64,000 bases of DNA, taken from contig NZ_FQXB01000001.1 in the NCBI RefSeq assembly GCF_900129845.1, positions 372,001-436,000 of the forward strand, read 5' to 3'. The position numbers and the translations under genes were made by a program. The notes beneath the pieces were generated by a model, which worked only from the letters and a program-made list of their open reading frames with translations, had not been told where the DNA came from and ran no database searches. Below are positions 56,812-64,000 of this stretch, piece by piece (the first letter of the stretch is position 1; each line of letters opens with the position of its first letter). The stretch comes from Cognatiyoonia sediminum (GTDB taxonomy: Bacteria > Pseudomonadota > Alphaproteobacteria > Rhodobacterales > Rhodobacteraceae).

Positions 56812-57267
56812 TTAGTTTGCACGCGGTGCGTCGTCAGTATCTTCGTCAGACGGTGTTACGTCGCTGGCGCGTTCTTCCATGAATTGGTCGAACTCGGCTT
56901 TGTCTTTGGCGTCACGAAGGCGCTCAAGGAAGGCTTCAAAGTTGTTCTGCTCTTCTTCCAAACGGCGCAGCGTGTCGGCCTTATAGGCGTCAAAAGCTGT
57001 GTTGCCGGATGATTTCATCGCAGTGCGGGCATAGCGCGCATTATGGCGGCCGCGGGCCGAACAGGATTTGCTGAACATACGTTTGCTCCAGATCATATAG
57101 GCAAGAAGGGCTAGGCCAATCGGCCAGAAGAAGATGAAGCCCAGAACCATGGCGGCGATCCACGCGCCTTTGCCACGCTCGTCAAGCCAAGCCTCAGACC
57201 GGGCAAGAACGCCGGGGCGGGCTGGTGCATAAGCCGTCTCGGTCACGGATTGGGTTGCGGTGTTCAT
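56812..57267 (-). CDS. DUF2852 family protein, paralogue A
   Basis: 151 residues, DUF2852. Hydrophobic segment GAWIAAMVLGFIFFWPIGLALLAYMIW (about 34-60, split as AAMVLGFIFFWPIGLA and LLAYMIW), then SSGNTAFDAYKADTLRRLEEE and NFEAFLERLRDAKDKAEFDQFM shared with paralogue B. Sits 59 bases upstream of it on the same strand; a tandem duplication. Probably one transcript from the promoter near 57300. Confidence 0.9.
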   Translation of the reverse strand: MNTATQSVTETAYAPARPGVLARSEAWLDERGKGAWIAAMVLGFIFFWPIGLALLAYMIWSKRMFSKSCSARGRHNARYARTAMKSSGNTAFDAYKADTLRRLEEEQNNFEAFLERLRDAKDKAEFDQFMEERASDVTPSDEDTDDAPRAN

Positions 57268-57295
57268 CGGGTGCTCCTTACGGGTTAGGGTCTCT

Positions 57296-57331
57296 GTTGT
57301 GTGTGAATGTTTATCGTTTTCACATTACAAC
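57296..57331. promoter_or_regulatory. Interrupted inverted repeat upstream of the DUF2852 pair
   Basis: Arms GTTGTGTGTGAA and TTCACATTACAAC are imperfect mirror images (inner TGTGAA/TTCACA, outer GTTGT/ACAAC) with an 11-base centre. Situated 29 bases before the start of paralogue A, so it may be an operator. Regulator unknown. Confidence 0.4.
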
Positions 57332-57363
57332 AGATGGGGAGCCACCGATGGGGTTCAAGGGAC

Positions 57364-57384
57364 AATGTAAAAGATTTTTACATT
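57364..57384. repeat. 9-base inverted repeat AATGTAAAA/TTTTACATT
   Basis: Perfect arms (57364-57372 and 57376-57384) around GAT, directly after the stop of the hypothetical gene at 57385. AT-rich with no T-run beyond, so it is not a typical terminator; it could be an operator or stem at the mRNA end. Confidence 0.4.
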
Positions 57385-57990
57385 TTATGAGGAGCAGCCG
57401 CCAGAGATCGCAAAGGTAGAGGCGCTAAGAGCCTCAATTTCAACCATTATTTCGGAAGAAATGCGGCTTTCGGAGCTTAGGTTTTTTGCAAGGTCAACGA
57501 CAGAATTTCGAATTTGCGTTGCATTTTTCTGTGTGGAACCACTGTTATCCAGCATGGCTGCTAGGGCCAAGTCTTGGATTGCGACGGGCACGTCAGCTGC
57601 AAATTGCAGGCCATTCCTCGCATTTTCTAGGCCTTCACACCCATTCGCGAATTTAGTAGTTGAAAGGTATCTTTCCATGACGCCGTCGTGTCCCAGCTCA
57701 TTTCCAAGGGCAAAGGCCGCGCGTATCTGACCGGCCTGATCTAGATCTTGGTTTGCTGGGTCTGATTGGACCAGCGACATCGTCAAGGCGCTGTGAGAGG
57801 CGGGTTTGTCGAAGAAATCAGGTTCTAGAACGGCCGCAACTGCTTGAGATAGAACGGTGCCGTCGTTTTGAGGCGCTAATGTCGGACGTTCATCAAACTG
57901 AGCCTCGAACGCACCAACAAAGTTCCGCTGCCAAAGCGCGAACATCATCGTGGCGGCGATGGCCACGAAAAACAGCGTAAGTTTTTGCAC
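57385..57990 (-). CDS. Hypothetical protein with N-terminal anchor
   Basis: Not recognised. 201 residues; residues 3-20 (KLTLFFVAIAATMMFALW) are a hydrophobic anchor or signal, the rest is polar and mainly helical (DQAGQIRAAFALGNELGHD, NATQIRNSVVDLAKNL) with Cys118 and Cys199 possibly paired outside the membrane. Separated from the YbaK gene by two bases, so it is probably cotranscribed. Confidence 0.7.
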   Translation of the reverse strand: MQKLTLFFVAIAATMMFALWQRNFVGAFEAQFDERPTLAPQNDGTVLSQAVAAVLEPDFFDKPASHSALTMSLVQSDPANQDLDQAGQIRAAFALGNELGHDGVMERYLSTTKFANGCEGLENARNGLQFAADVPVAIQDLALAAMLDNSGSTQKNATQIRNSVVDLAKNLSSESRISSEIMVEIEALSASTFAISGGCSS

Positions 57991-57992
57991 AG

Positions 57993-58469
57993 CTACCTCG
58001 GTTCTGTGAACTCTCTGACGTCTGCGTCTATTATGTCGGCCAACTTTGACGGATTTATGGGGAAGATATGGCGAGGTGTGCCGGCTGCAGCATAGATCAC
58101 GTCGAAGTCCATCAATCGTGGGTCCATGTAGGCGGTGATCGGATTGAGATGTCCCAGAGGTGACACGCCGCCGATGGCAAATCCAGTGTGCGCGCGAATA
58201 GCGGCGGCATCCGCTTTGCTGAGCTTTGTACCGGCGGTATCGGAAGCAAGCACCGCATCAACCTGATTGCCGCCTGCAGTTAGAAACAAATAGCATGTGC
58301 CGGTTTCACCATCCTGCAAAATCACCGATTTCGCAATCTGATCCAGTTCGCAGCCTGCGGCATCAGCAGCTTGCTGCGCCGTCCGCGATTCGTTCGGCAT
58401 TTCCATTGGTTCAATGTTGAGGCCTGCGTCGCGTAGGGCGGCTTTGACCCGTTTCAGGCTCTTGCTCAT
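57993..58469 (-). CDS. YbaK/EbsC-family aminoacyl-tRNA editing protein
   Basis: 158 residues. YbaK/ProX-type trans-editing domain that hydrolyses mischarged tRNA (for example Cys- or Ala-tRNA-Pro). Visible: ESRTAQQAADAAGCELDQIAKSVIL, a lysine in AKSVILQD that corresponds to the catalytic one, and GFAIGGVSPLGHLNP. Exact substrate not decided. Divergent from glnE. Confidence 0.92.
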   Translation of the reverse strand: MSKSLKRVKAALRDAGLNIEPMEMPNESRTAQQAADAAGCELDQIAKSVILQDGETGTCYLFLTAGGNQVDAVLASDTAGTKLSKADAAAIRAHTGFAIGGVSPLGHLNPITAYMDPRLMDFDVIYAAAGTPRHIFPINPSKLADIIDADVREFTEPR

Positions 58470-58544
58470 CTTTCTTCCTCCAAGGTTGTGGTCGCACGTT
58501 GTTCAGCGATTGACCAACCAGAACGTAAGGCACAAGTTGGCAGA

Positions 58545-61307
58545 ATGACGTTCGAAAACCGTATGACCGCGCGCCCTCGGGTGTTTGACGCCGACAAGGC
58601 GCAAGAGATCAAAGAGAGCATTGGTTGGGCGTCTGGCCAAGTTGCTGAGCTGTTACAAGCCACCGCGAGTTGCAGCCCCTATCTGGAAGGCTTGATCCGG
58701 TCGGAGAGCGTGTGGCTCGAAAGCGCGCTGGCTGATCCCGAGGGGGCGATGGATGCTTGCCTGACGGATGTCAAAACGCTGGAAACGGCGGAACTGAGCT
58801 TTGGGCTACGTGCTGCCAAACTGCAGGTGGCGGTGTTGACCGCCTTGGCCGATGTCGCTGGCGTTTGGCCCTTGGAGACCGTCACTGGCTATCTTTCGGA
58901 CTTCGCAAGCCTTTGCGTGGACCAGATCCTGAAACGGCTGGTCGCCGACGAAATTCGCCGGGGTAAACTGCCCGGTCAAAGGGAGGAAGATGGGGAGACT
59001 GCCGGTGGAATGGTCGCGCTCGCTATGGGGAAGATGGGCGCGGGGGAGTTGAATTATTCCTCTGACATCGACTTGATCTGCCTCTTTGATGAAACCCGCT
59101 TTGATCCTGACGACTATCACGATGCGCGTGCTGCCTTTATCCGCGTCACCCGCAAGATGACGGCGCTTTTGTCCGACACCAAGGCTGGCGGTTACGTCTT
59201 CCGCACCGATCTGCGCTTGCGGCCAGATGCCTCTGTCACGCCCGTGTGCCTGTCGATGGAAACGGCAGAGCGGTATTATGAAAGCGTCGGCCGGACGTGG
59301 GAGCGGGCTGCGTATATCAAGGCCAAGGCTTGTGCGGGGGACGTCGAGGCGGGGCAGAGGTTTTTGAAGACCTTGCAGCCATTTGTTTGGCGCAAGCATT
59401 TGGATTTTGCGGCCATCCAAGACGCCCATGACATGCGGTTGCGCATTCGGGATCATAAGGGCTTAGCAGGGCCTTTACGGCTCGAAGGGCATAACATGAA
59501 ATTGGGGCGCGGCGGGATTCGAGAGATCGAGTTTTTCACCCAAACCCGCCAGTTGATCGCTGGCGGGCGCGATCAGAGCCTGCGCGCGCGGGGGACGTTG
59601 GAGGGCTTGGCCGCGCTGACAGAGGCCGGTTGGGTGAAAGAGGCAGATCGCGTAGCGCTGACGGATCACTACCGGTTCCATCGGACCGTTGAGCATCGCC
59701 TGCAAATGGTGCGGGATGCGCAGACGCATCATTTGCCAAATGATTCCGAAGGGTTTGAGCGCTTGTCGGCTTTTTTGGGTCGGGATACGAAAGAGTTACG
59801 TGCCGATCTTCAATCCCGTCTTGAAGCCGTTCATGACCTCACAGAGGGTTTCTTTGCCCCGGATGCAACACCTGAAGTGGATGAGGCCTGGGGCACGGAC
59901 GTCACTGACCGTTGGGTGACCTATCCCGCCTTGCGCAGCACGCGCGCGCAGGAGACTTTTAGCCGCTTGAAGCCCGAAATCCTGACGCGTTTGCAAGATG
60001 CCGCCAAACCAGATGAGGCACTGGCGCAGTTTGATGCGTTTTTGGCGGGGCTTCCGGCGGGGGTTCAGCTGTTTTCGCTGTTCGAGGCCAACCCGCATTT
60101 GACCGATTTGTTGATCGAAGTGGCCTCGACCTCTCCGGCCTTGGCGCGATACCTGTCGAGGAACTCATCCGTGTTGGACGCTGTCTTGGGCGGGGCCTTT
60201 TTCACCGATTGGCCGGAGGTGGAGGGGCTGCGAGCCGAATTGTCTGCCGCTTTGGCGCGCACAGACGACTATGAAACGCAATTGTCGCTCACCCGTCGCT
60301 GGATGAAGGAATGGCATTTCCGGATCGGTGTGCATCACTTACGCGGCTTGATTGATGCGAAAACCAGCGGCGTGCAATACGCCGACCTTGCCGAAGCGGT
60401 GGTTGCGAGCCTCTTTCCATGCGTTCAGGCGGAGTTTGAGCGCAAGCACGGGCGTTTGACCAAAAGCGCGGCCGTTGTTCTGGGCATGGGCTCGCTCGGC
60501 GCGCGGCAATTGAATGCCTTATCCGATCTTGACCTTATTATGATCTACAACGCTGACAGCGATGATATGTCAGATGGGAAAAGACCCTTAGGAACAAGGC
60601 AGTATTACGCGCGGTTTACGCAAGCGTTTATCACGGCATTGACCGCTCCCATGGCGGATGGAGACCTTTACGAGGTCGACATGCGCCTGCGCCCGTCGGG
60701 CCGTCAGGGGCCGGTGGCGACGTCCTTTGACGCCTTCCGCAGCTACCAAATGAGCGACGCGTGGACGTGGGAGCATTTGGCGCTGACGCGGGCGAGGCCT
60801 GTTGCTGGGGATGTAGGGTTGGCCGAGGCGATAGAGGCGGCCCGCACTGATGTCTTGGCCGCGAAAGCAAAGGGGGAAACGATTGCCCAAGATGTTGCCG
60901 ATATGCGCACCCGATTGGAGGGGGCCAAGGCCACGGGCAACCCGTGGGACATGAAAACCGGCGGGGGGCGGCTTCAGGACATCGAGCTTTTTGCGCAGAT
61001 GCTTGCCCTGCGCAGTGGCAGCGCTGAGGGCGCAACGGCTGCGCAAATCGACGTTGGTGTCGCGGATGGCCAAATCTCTGCCGCTGAGGGGCAGACATTA
61101 GCGCAGGCCGTTGATTTGATGTGGAAAGTGCAGTCAGCGGGTCGCTTACTGGCCGGTGGCGTGCTCGATCCGGAGCTGATTGGCGAAGGCGGGCGGCGTT
61201 TGGTGCTGCGAGAAACAGGGTTTGAGACGATGGACGCATTGAGAAACGCGATCGAAGACCTAAGTGTTCGATCGGATAGCATCATCTCAAAAGGGTTGGA
61301 GGCCTGA
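58545..61307 (+). CDS. glnE: Bifunctional glutamine synthetase adenylyltransferase GlnE
   Basis: Adenylylates and deadenylylates glutamine synthetase according to nitrogen status via PII. 920 residues from ATG 58545 (MTFENRMTARP); GTG at 58488 would give an extension not seen in relatives. Two nucleotidyltransferase domains: the deadenylylating one near residues 160-180 (MGKMGAGELNYSSDIDL) and the adenylylating one near 645-665 (GMGSLGARQLNALSDLDL), with RLRPSGRQGPVATS and KMTALLSDTK(A)GG. Overlaps the following small ORF (TGATG). Confidence 0.97.
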   Translation: MTFENRMTARPRVFDADKAQEIKESIGWASGQVAELLQATASCSPYLEGLIRSESVWLESALADPEGAMDACLTDVKTLETAELSFGLRAAKLQVAVLTALADVAGVWPLETVTGYLSDFASLCVDQILKRLVADEIRRGKLPGQREEDGETAGGMVALAMGKMGAGELNYSSDIDLICLFDETRFDPDDYHDARAAFIRVTRKMTALLSDTKAGGYVFRTDLRLRPDASVTPVCLSMETAERYYESVGRTWERAAYIKAKACAGDVEAGQRFLKTLQPFVWRKHLDFAAIQDAHDMRLRIRDHKGLAGPLRLEGHNMKLGRGGIREIEFFTQTRQLIAGGRDQSLRARGTLEGLAALTEAGWVKEADRVALTDHYRFHRTVEHRLQMVRDAQTHHLPNDSEGFERLSAFLGRDTKELRADLQSRLEAVHDLTEGFFAPDATPEVDEAWGTDVTDRWVTYPALRSTRAQETFSRLKPEILTRLQDAAKPDEALAQFDAFLAGLPAGVQLFSLFEANPHLTDLLIEVASTSPALARYLSRNSSVLDAVLGGAFFTDWPEVEGLRAELSAALARTDDYETQLSLTRRWMKEWHFRIGVHHLRGLIDAKTSGVQYADLAEAVVASLFPCVQAEFERKHGRLTKSAAVVLGMGSLGARQLNALSDLDLIMIYNADSDDMSDGKRPLGTRQYYARFTQAFITALTAPMADGDLYEVDMRLRPSGRQGPVATSFDAFRSYQMSDAWTWEHLALTRARPVAGDVGLAEAIEAARTDVLAAKAKGETIAQDVADMRTRLEGAKATGNPWDMKTGGGRLQDIELFAQMLALRSGSAEGATAAQIDVGVADGQISAAEGQTLAQAVDLMWKVQSAGRLLAGGVLDPELIGEGGRRLVLRETGFETMDALRNAIEDLSVRSDSIISKGLEA

Positions 61308-61576
61308 TGAAAGGCGACTTGTTAGATCCCAAAGGCCTATTCAGAGAGGCCTATCGCATCGATGGCATTACTGCGGGTGAATGCCGTAGTATTTTTCTGG
61401 ATTGGGCCTTGGGCGTGCCATTGGGTGAGGATACCGAGGAACGCGTGCAAAAACTGCTGACGCAATATGCGGATCAGCCTGAGGATCATCCGATGACGCA
61501 AACCCTCGTAGCCGCTTTGCGCAAGACAGAGCCTGCGCGCAGGCGTGGCGGTCGGGCTGGCCGTTTAGCGAGGTAA
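61307..61576 (+). CDS. Small conserved-looking hypothetical protein
   Basis: Not recognised. 89 residues. Starts at ATG that overlaps the glnE stop (TGATG), good evidence for coupled translation. Acidic middle (PLGEDTEERVQKLL) and a basic Arg-rich tail (ARRRGGRAGRLAR). The last 12 bases overlap the 3' end of eda on the other strand. Probably DUF-type Rhodobacterales protein. Confidence 0.7.
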   Translation: MKGDLLDPKGLFREAYRIDGITAGECRSIFLDWALGVPLGEDTEERVQKLLTQYADQPEDHPMTQTLVAALRKTEPARRRGGRAGRLAR

Positions 61577-62206
61577 GGCTGCGGCCTCTGCTGCGAGGGC
61601 TTCGATGCCCGCCCAATCTTCGTTTGCGATCATATCTTGGGGCGCAACCCAGCTGCCACCCACGCAAAGAGTGTTGGATAAGGACAAGTATTCATTTGCA
61701 TTTTTGAGGCTGATACCCCCTGTCGGGCAGAACGACACTTGCGGGATCGGCGCTCCGATGGCTTTCAATGTTTTGGCACCGCCGTTGGCCTCTGCCGGAA
61801 AGAATTTTTGCACGTTGTAGCCGCGTTCCAGCAGGCGCATCGCCTCGCTTGATGTTGCAGCACCGGGCAGCAAGGGCAGTTCATTGGCCTCGCAGGCTTC
61901 GAGAAGAATATCTGTCGCCCCTGGCGAGACGCCAAACTGCGCGCCGGCTTCTTTGGCTTTTTCCACGTCGCGCGGGGTCAAAAGGGTGCCTGCGCCCACA
62001 ACACCGCCTTCAACGCTAGCCATCTCGCGGATTGCGTCTAGGGCGGCATCCGTGCGTAAAGTCACCTCCAGAGCAGGCAAGCCACCAGCTACAAGAGCGG
62101 TCGCTAAGCCTTTGGCTTTACTGGCGTCTTTTAAGACCAGAACCGGCACCACTGGTGCTAGATTGCAGACTTTTGCCGCTTCGATTGAGGCTTGTTGCGG
62201 TGTCAT
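61565..62206 (-). CDS. eda: KDPG/KHG aldolase Eda
   Basis: Cleaves 2-keto-3-deoxy-6-phosphogluconate to pyruvate and glyceraldehyde-3-phosphate (Entner-Doudoroff). 213 residues. Schiff-base Lys134 in NVQKFFPAE and Glu47 in PALEVTLR are visible, with GAGTLL and the phosphate site FCPTGGIS (159-166). 12 bases downstream of edd, so edd-eda are an operon. Overlaps the 3' end of the small gene on the other strand. Confidence 0.97.
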   Translation of the reverse strand: MTPQQASIEAAKVCNLAPVVPVLVLKDASKAKGLATALVAGGLPALEVTLRTDAALDAIREMASVEGGVVGAGTLLTPRDVEKAKEAGAQFGVSPGATDILLEACEANELPLLPGAATSSEAMRLLERGYNVQKFFPAEANGGAKTLKAIGAPIPQVSFCPTGGISLKNANEYLSLSNTLCVGGSWVAPQDMIANEDWAGIEALAAEAAALPR

Positions 62207-62218
62207 ATCCGTCTCTCC

Positions 62219-64000
62219 CTAGACCACCACGCCAGCGCCGGTGGCCGCAGGGCCAACCGTCTGGCGGAACATTTCAAATAATTCGCGACCGACACCATTG
62301 CCGTTACCGGTGAGATCCGCTTCAGCCACTGAACGGCTGTCGAGATCGACGCCAAGCACCTCTAGCGCGCCATTTGTCGCGTCCAACCGGATCAAGTCGC
62401 CGTCCTGAATTTTGCCAATCGCGCCGCCATCAGCGGCCTCTGGGCTGACGTGGATGGCGCTTGGCACCTTGCCAGAGGCGCCAGACATGCGCCCATCTGT
62501 GACCAAGGCCACCTTGAGCCCGCGATCTTGCATCACCGCGAGGGTTGGGGTCAGGCCGTGAAGTTCTGGCATTCCGTTGGACTTTGGCCCTTGGAAGCGG
62601 ACAACGATCACAGTGTCTTGCGTCAATTCGCCCGCCTTGAACGCCTCTTTCACGGCTTCCTGCGTGTGGAACACCCGGGCGGGGGCTTCGATGACGTGAC
62701 GCTCGGGTGCGACGGCAGAGATTTTGATCACGCCGCGGCCGATGTTCCCGGAGAGTTGCGTCAACCCGCCTGTGGCCGAAAATGGTTCAGAAACGGGTCG
62801 CAGGATTTTGTTATTCAACGTTTCTTTGGTACCATCGAAGTATTTGATTTCACCCTCGATCAGCTTTGGCTCTTGCGTATACAGCCCAAGACCATCGCCC
62901 GCGACCGTCTTGACGTCGTCATGCAAAAGGCCAGCGTTCAAAAGCTCAGAAATCATATACCCAAGCCCGCCAGCGGCGTGGAAATGGTTCACGTCGGCCA
63001 AGCCGTTTGGATAGACCTTCGCCAAAAGTGGAGTGGTTTGGGAGAGCGCATCAAAGTCTTCCAGATCGAGGAGGATACCCGCAGCTCGCGCCATGGCGGG
63101 CAGATGCAGGATCAGGTTGGTCGATCCGCCGGTGGCCATCAATCCGACCATCCCGTTCACGAAAGCGCGTTCGTCCAGAACTTCGGAAACGGGTGTAAAT
63201 TCATTGCCTTGCGCGGTGATCTGCAACGCGCGTTCGGTCCCTGCGATGGTCAAAGCCTCGCGCAGTGGCGTGTTAGGGTTCACGAAAGATGCACCCGGCA
63301 GATGCATCCCCATGAACTCCATCAGCATTTGATTGGTGTTGGCCGTGCCGTAGAACGTACAGGTGCCGGGTCCGTGGTAGGAGGCCATTTCGGCGGCCAT
63401 CAGTTCTTCGCGCCCGCATTCGCCTGTTGCGAACTCTTGCCGGACACGGGCTTTTTCGTCGTTGGGTAAGCCGCTAACCATGGGGCCCGCAGGGATAAAG
63501 ATCGACGGTATGTAGCCGAACGTTACGGCGGCCATGATCAAGCCGGGCACGATCTTGTCGCAAACGCCGAGGTAAAGCGCGCTGTCAAAGACGTTGTGAG
63601 ATAGGCCAACTCCGGCTGATAAGGCAATGACATCACGGGAAAAAAGCGAAAGTTCCATCCCGGTTTGGCCTTGCGTGACGCCGTCGCACATCGCAGGCAC
63701 ACCGCCTGCAACTTGCGCCGTGCCTCCGGCGGCGCGGGCGGCTTTGCGGATCACCTCTGGATAGGTTTCGAACGGCTGATGCGCCGAGAGCATATCGTTG
63801 TAGGCGGTGATGATCCCGATGTTTGGCACCTGACCGGCGGCGAGTTTCGCCCTATCATCGCCCATTGCGGCATAGGCATGTGCTTGGTTCCCACAGGTCA
63901 GATGCGCGCGACGCGGGCCTTCTGCGGCGGCAGCAGCCATGCGATCAAGGTAAATGCGGCGGCTGGTTTCGCTGCGCTTTCGGATGCGATCAGTGACGTC
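62219..64000 (-). CDS. edd: Phosphogluconate dehydratase Edd, N-terminus cut by window end
   Basis: Dehydrates 6-phosphogluconate to KDPG. Reading runs through the window end; about 593 residues visible, missing perhaps 10-15 at the N-terminus (visible start [15 protein letters not shown]). Iron-sulfur dehydratase family: [19 protein letters not shown] and [14 protein letters not shown] hold cluster cysteines; [22 protein letters not shown] is the C-terminal signature (split as [15 protein letters not shown]). First gene of the edd-eda operon. Confidence 0.97.
   Translation of the reverse strand, partial: DVTDRIRKRSETSRRIYLDRMAAAAAEGPRRAHLTCGNQAHAYAAMGDDRAKLAAGQVPNIGIITAYNDMLSAHQPFETYPEVIRKAARAAGGTAQVAGGVPAMCDGVTQGQTGMELSLFSRDVIALSAGVGLSHNVFDSALYLGVCDKIVPGLIMAAVTFGYIPSIFIPAGPMVSGLPNDEKARVRQEFATGECGREELMAAEMASYHGPGTCTFYGTANTNQMLMEFMGMHLPGASFVNPNTPLREALTIAGTERALQITAQGNEFTPVSEVLDERAFVNGMVGLMATGGSTNLILHLPAMARAAGILLDLEDFDALSQTTPLLAKVYPNGLADVNHFHAAGGLGYMISELLNAGLLHDDVKTVAGDGLGLYTQEPKLIEGEIKYFDGTKETLNNKILRPVSEPFSATGGLTQLSGNIGRGVIKISAVAPERHVIEAPARVFHTQEAVKEAFKAGELTQDTVIVVRFQGPKSNGMPELHGLTPTLAVMQDRGLKVALVTDGRMSGASGKVPSAIHVSPEAADGGAIGKIQDGDLIRLDATNGALEVLGVDLDSRSVAEADLTGNGNGVGRELFEMFRQTVGPAATGAGVVV

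Noticed and set aside
57364-57384. Intrinsic terminator after the hypothetical gene
   Set aside because: The stem is AT-rich and no T-run follows on either strand.

Overview
The window looks like a piece of chromosome from an alphaproteobacterium of the Rhodobacterales (Roseobacter group). Evidence is the gene content and order (trpG-trpD-ung-trpC-moaC-moeA-lexA, glnE, a B12-dependent NrdJ, DUF2852 proteins, a VPLPA-CTERM protein, an Entner-Doudoroff edd-eda pair), the alphaproteobacterial SOS operator GTTC-N7-GTTC in front of lexA, and moderately high GC coding sequence throughout. The genus cannot be fixed from the sequence alone. No phage, insertion sequence, CRISPR array or plasmid function was recognised.

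Layout. 1-5.4 kb: a leftward, translationally coupled run trpG-trpD-ung-trpC-moaC-moeA followed by lexA with its own SOS box. 5.5-12.7 kb: a rightward divergent polysaccharide deacetylase gene, then leftward EamA transporter, trpE, a PpiD-like periplasmic foldase and an aminotransferase. 12.8-16.6 kb: xanthine phosphoribosyltransferase, LysE exporter, fabI; then rightward pdxH, a double cold-shock protein and a DUF192 protein. 16.6-21.3 kb: tRNA-Pro(TGG), a long nrdJ leader with possible NrdR boxes, nrdJ and terminators. 21.3-29.5 kb: housekeeping genes (cupin, GNAT, eno, EamA, Fur-family regulator, PhzF, flavin amine oxidase, tyrS, anmK). 29.6-34.3 kb: an MttB homologue, an outer-membrane barrel, a PEP-mutase-like lyase and an aminotransferase. 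34.3-36.7 kb: a SoxR module with a perfect SoxR box driving a tiny ORF plus a VOC gene, then YjbR, a VOC gene broken by an amber stop, and DUF1697. 36.7-42.1 kb: an AT-richer accessory segment (TetR fragment, AraC, flavodoxin, DUF4345, membrane protein, oxidoreductase with divergent TetR and twin operators). 42.1-47.4 kb: cysS, cimA, an NDUFAF6-like protein and a PreA-like oxidoreductase. 47.6-57 kb: VPLPA-CTERM protein, MFS, cobalamin genes cobB/cobA and cbiD/cobK, DNA glycosylase, esterase, aminoacyl-tRNA-protein transferase, RDD and tandem DUF2852 genes. 57.4-64 kb: hypothetical, YbaK, glnE, small ORF, eda, edd (cut by the window end).

How it works together. Most genes are core metabolism: tryptophan and isoleucine synthesis, molybdopterin, pyridoxal phosphate, cobalamin (needed by the NrdJ encoded here), type II fatty acid synthesis and the Entner-Doudoroff route. 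DNA maintenance is represented by lexA, ung, the AlkA-type glycosylase and nrdJ. Redox-response logic appears in the SoxR module and in the oxidoreductase/TetR pair.

Most interesting items: the SoxR-box-driven micro-ORF/VOC operon, twin TetR operators, the unusually long and possibly structured nrdJ leader, ung embedded in the trp operon, the amber-interrupted VOC gene, the tandem DUF2852 paralogues, and two families of dispersed palindromic repeats between genes. No clearly new multi-gene system was found; the SoxR micro-ORF operon is the best candidate for something undescribed.
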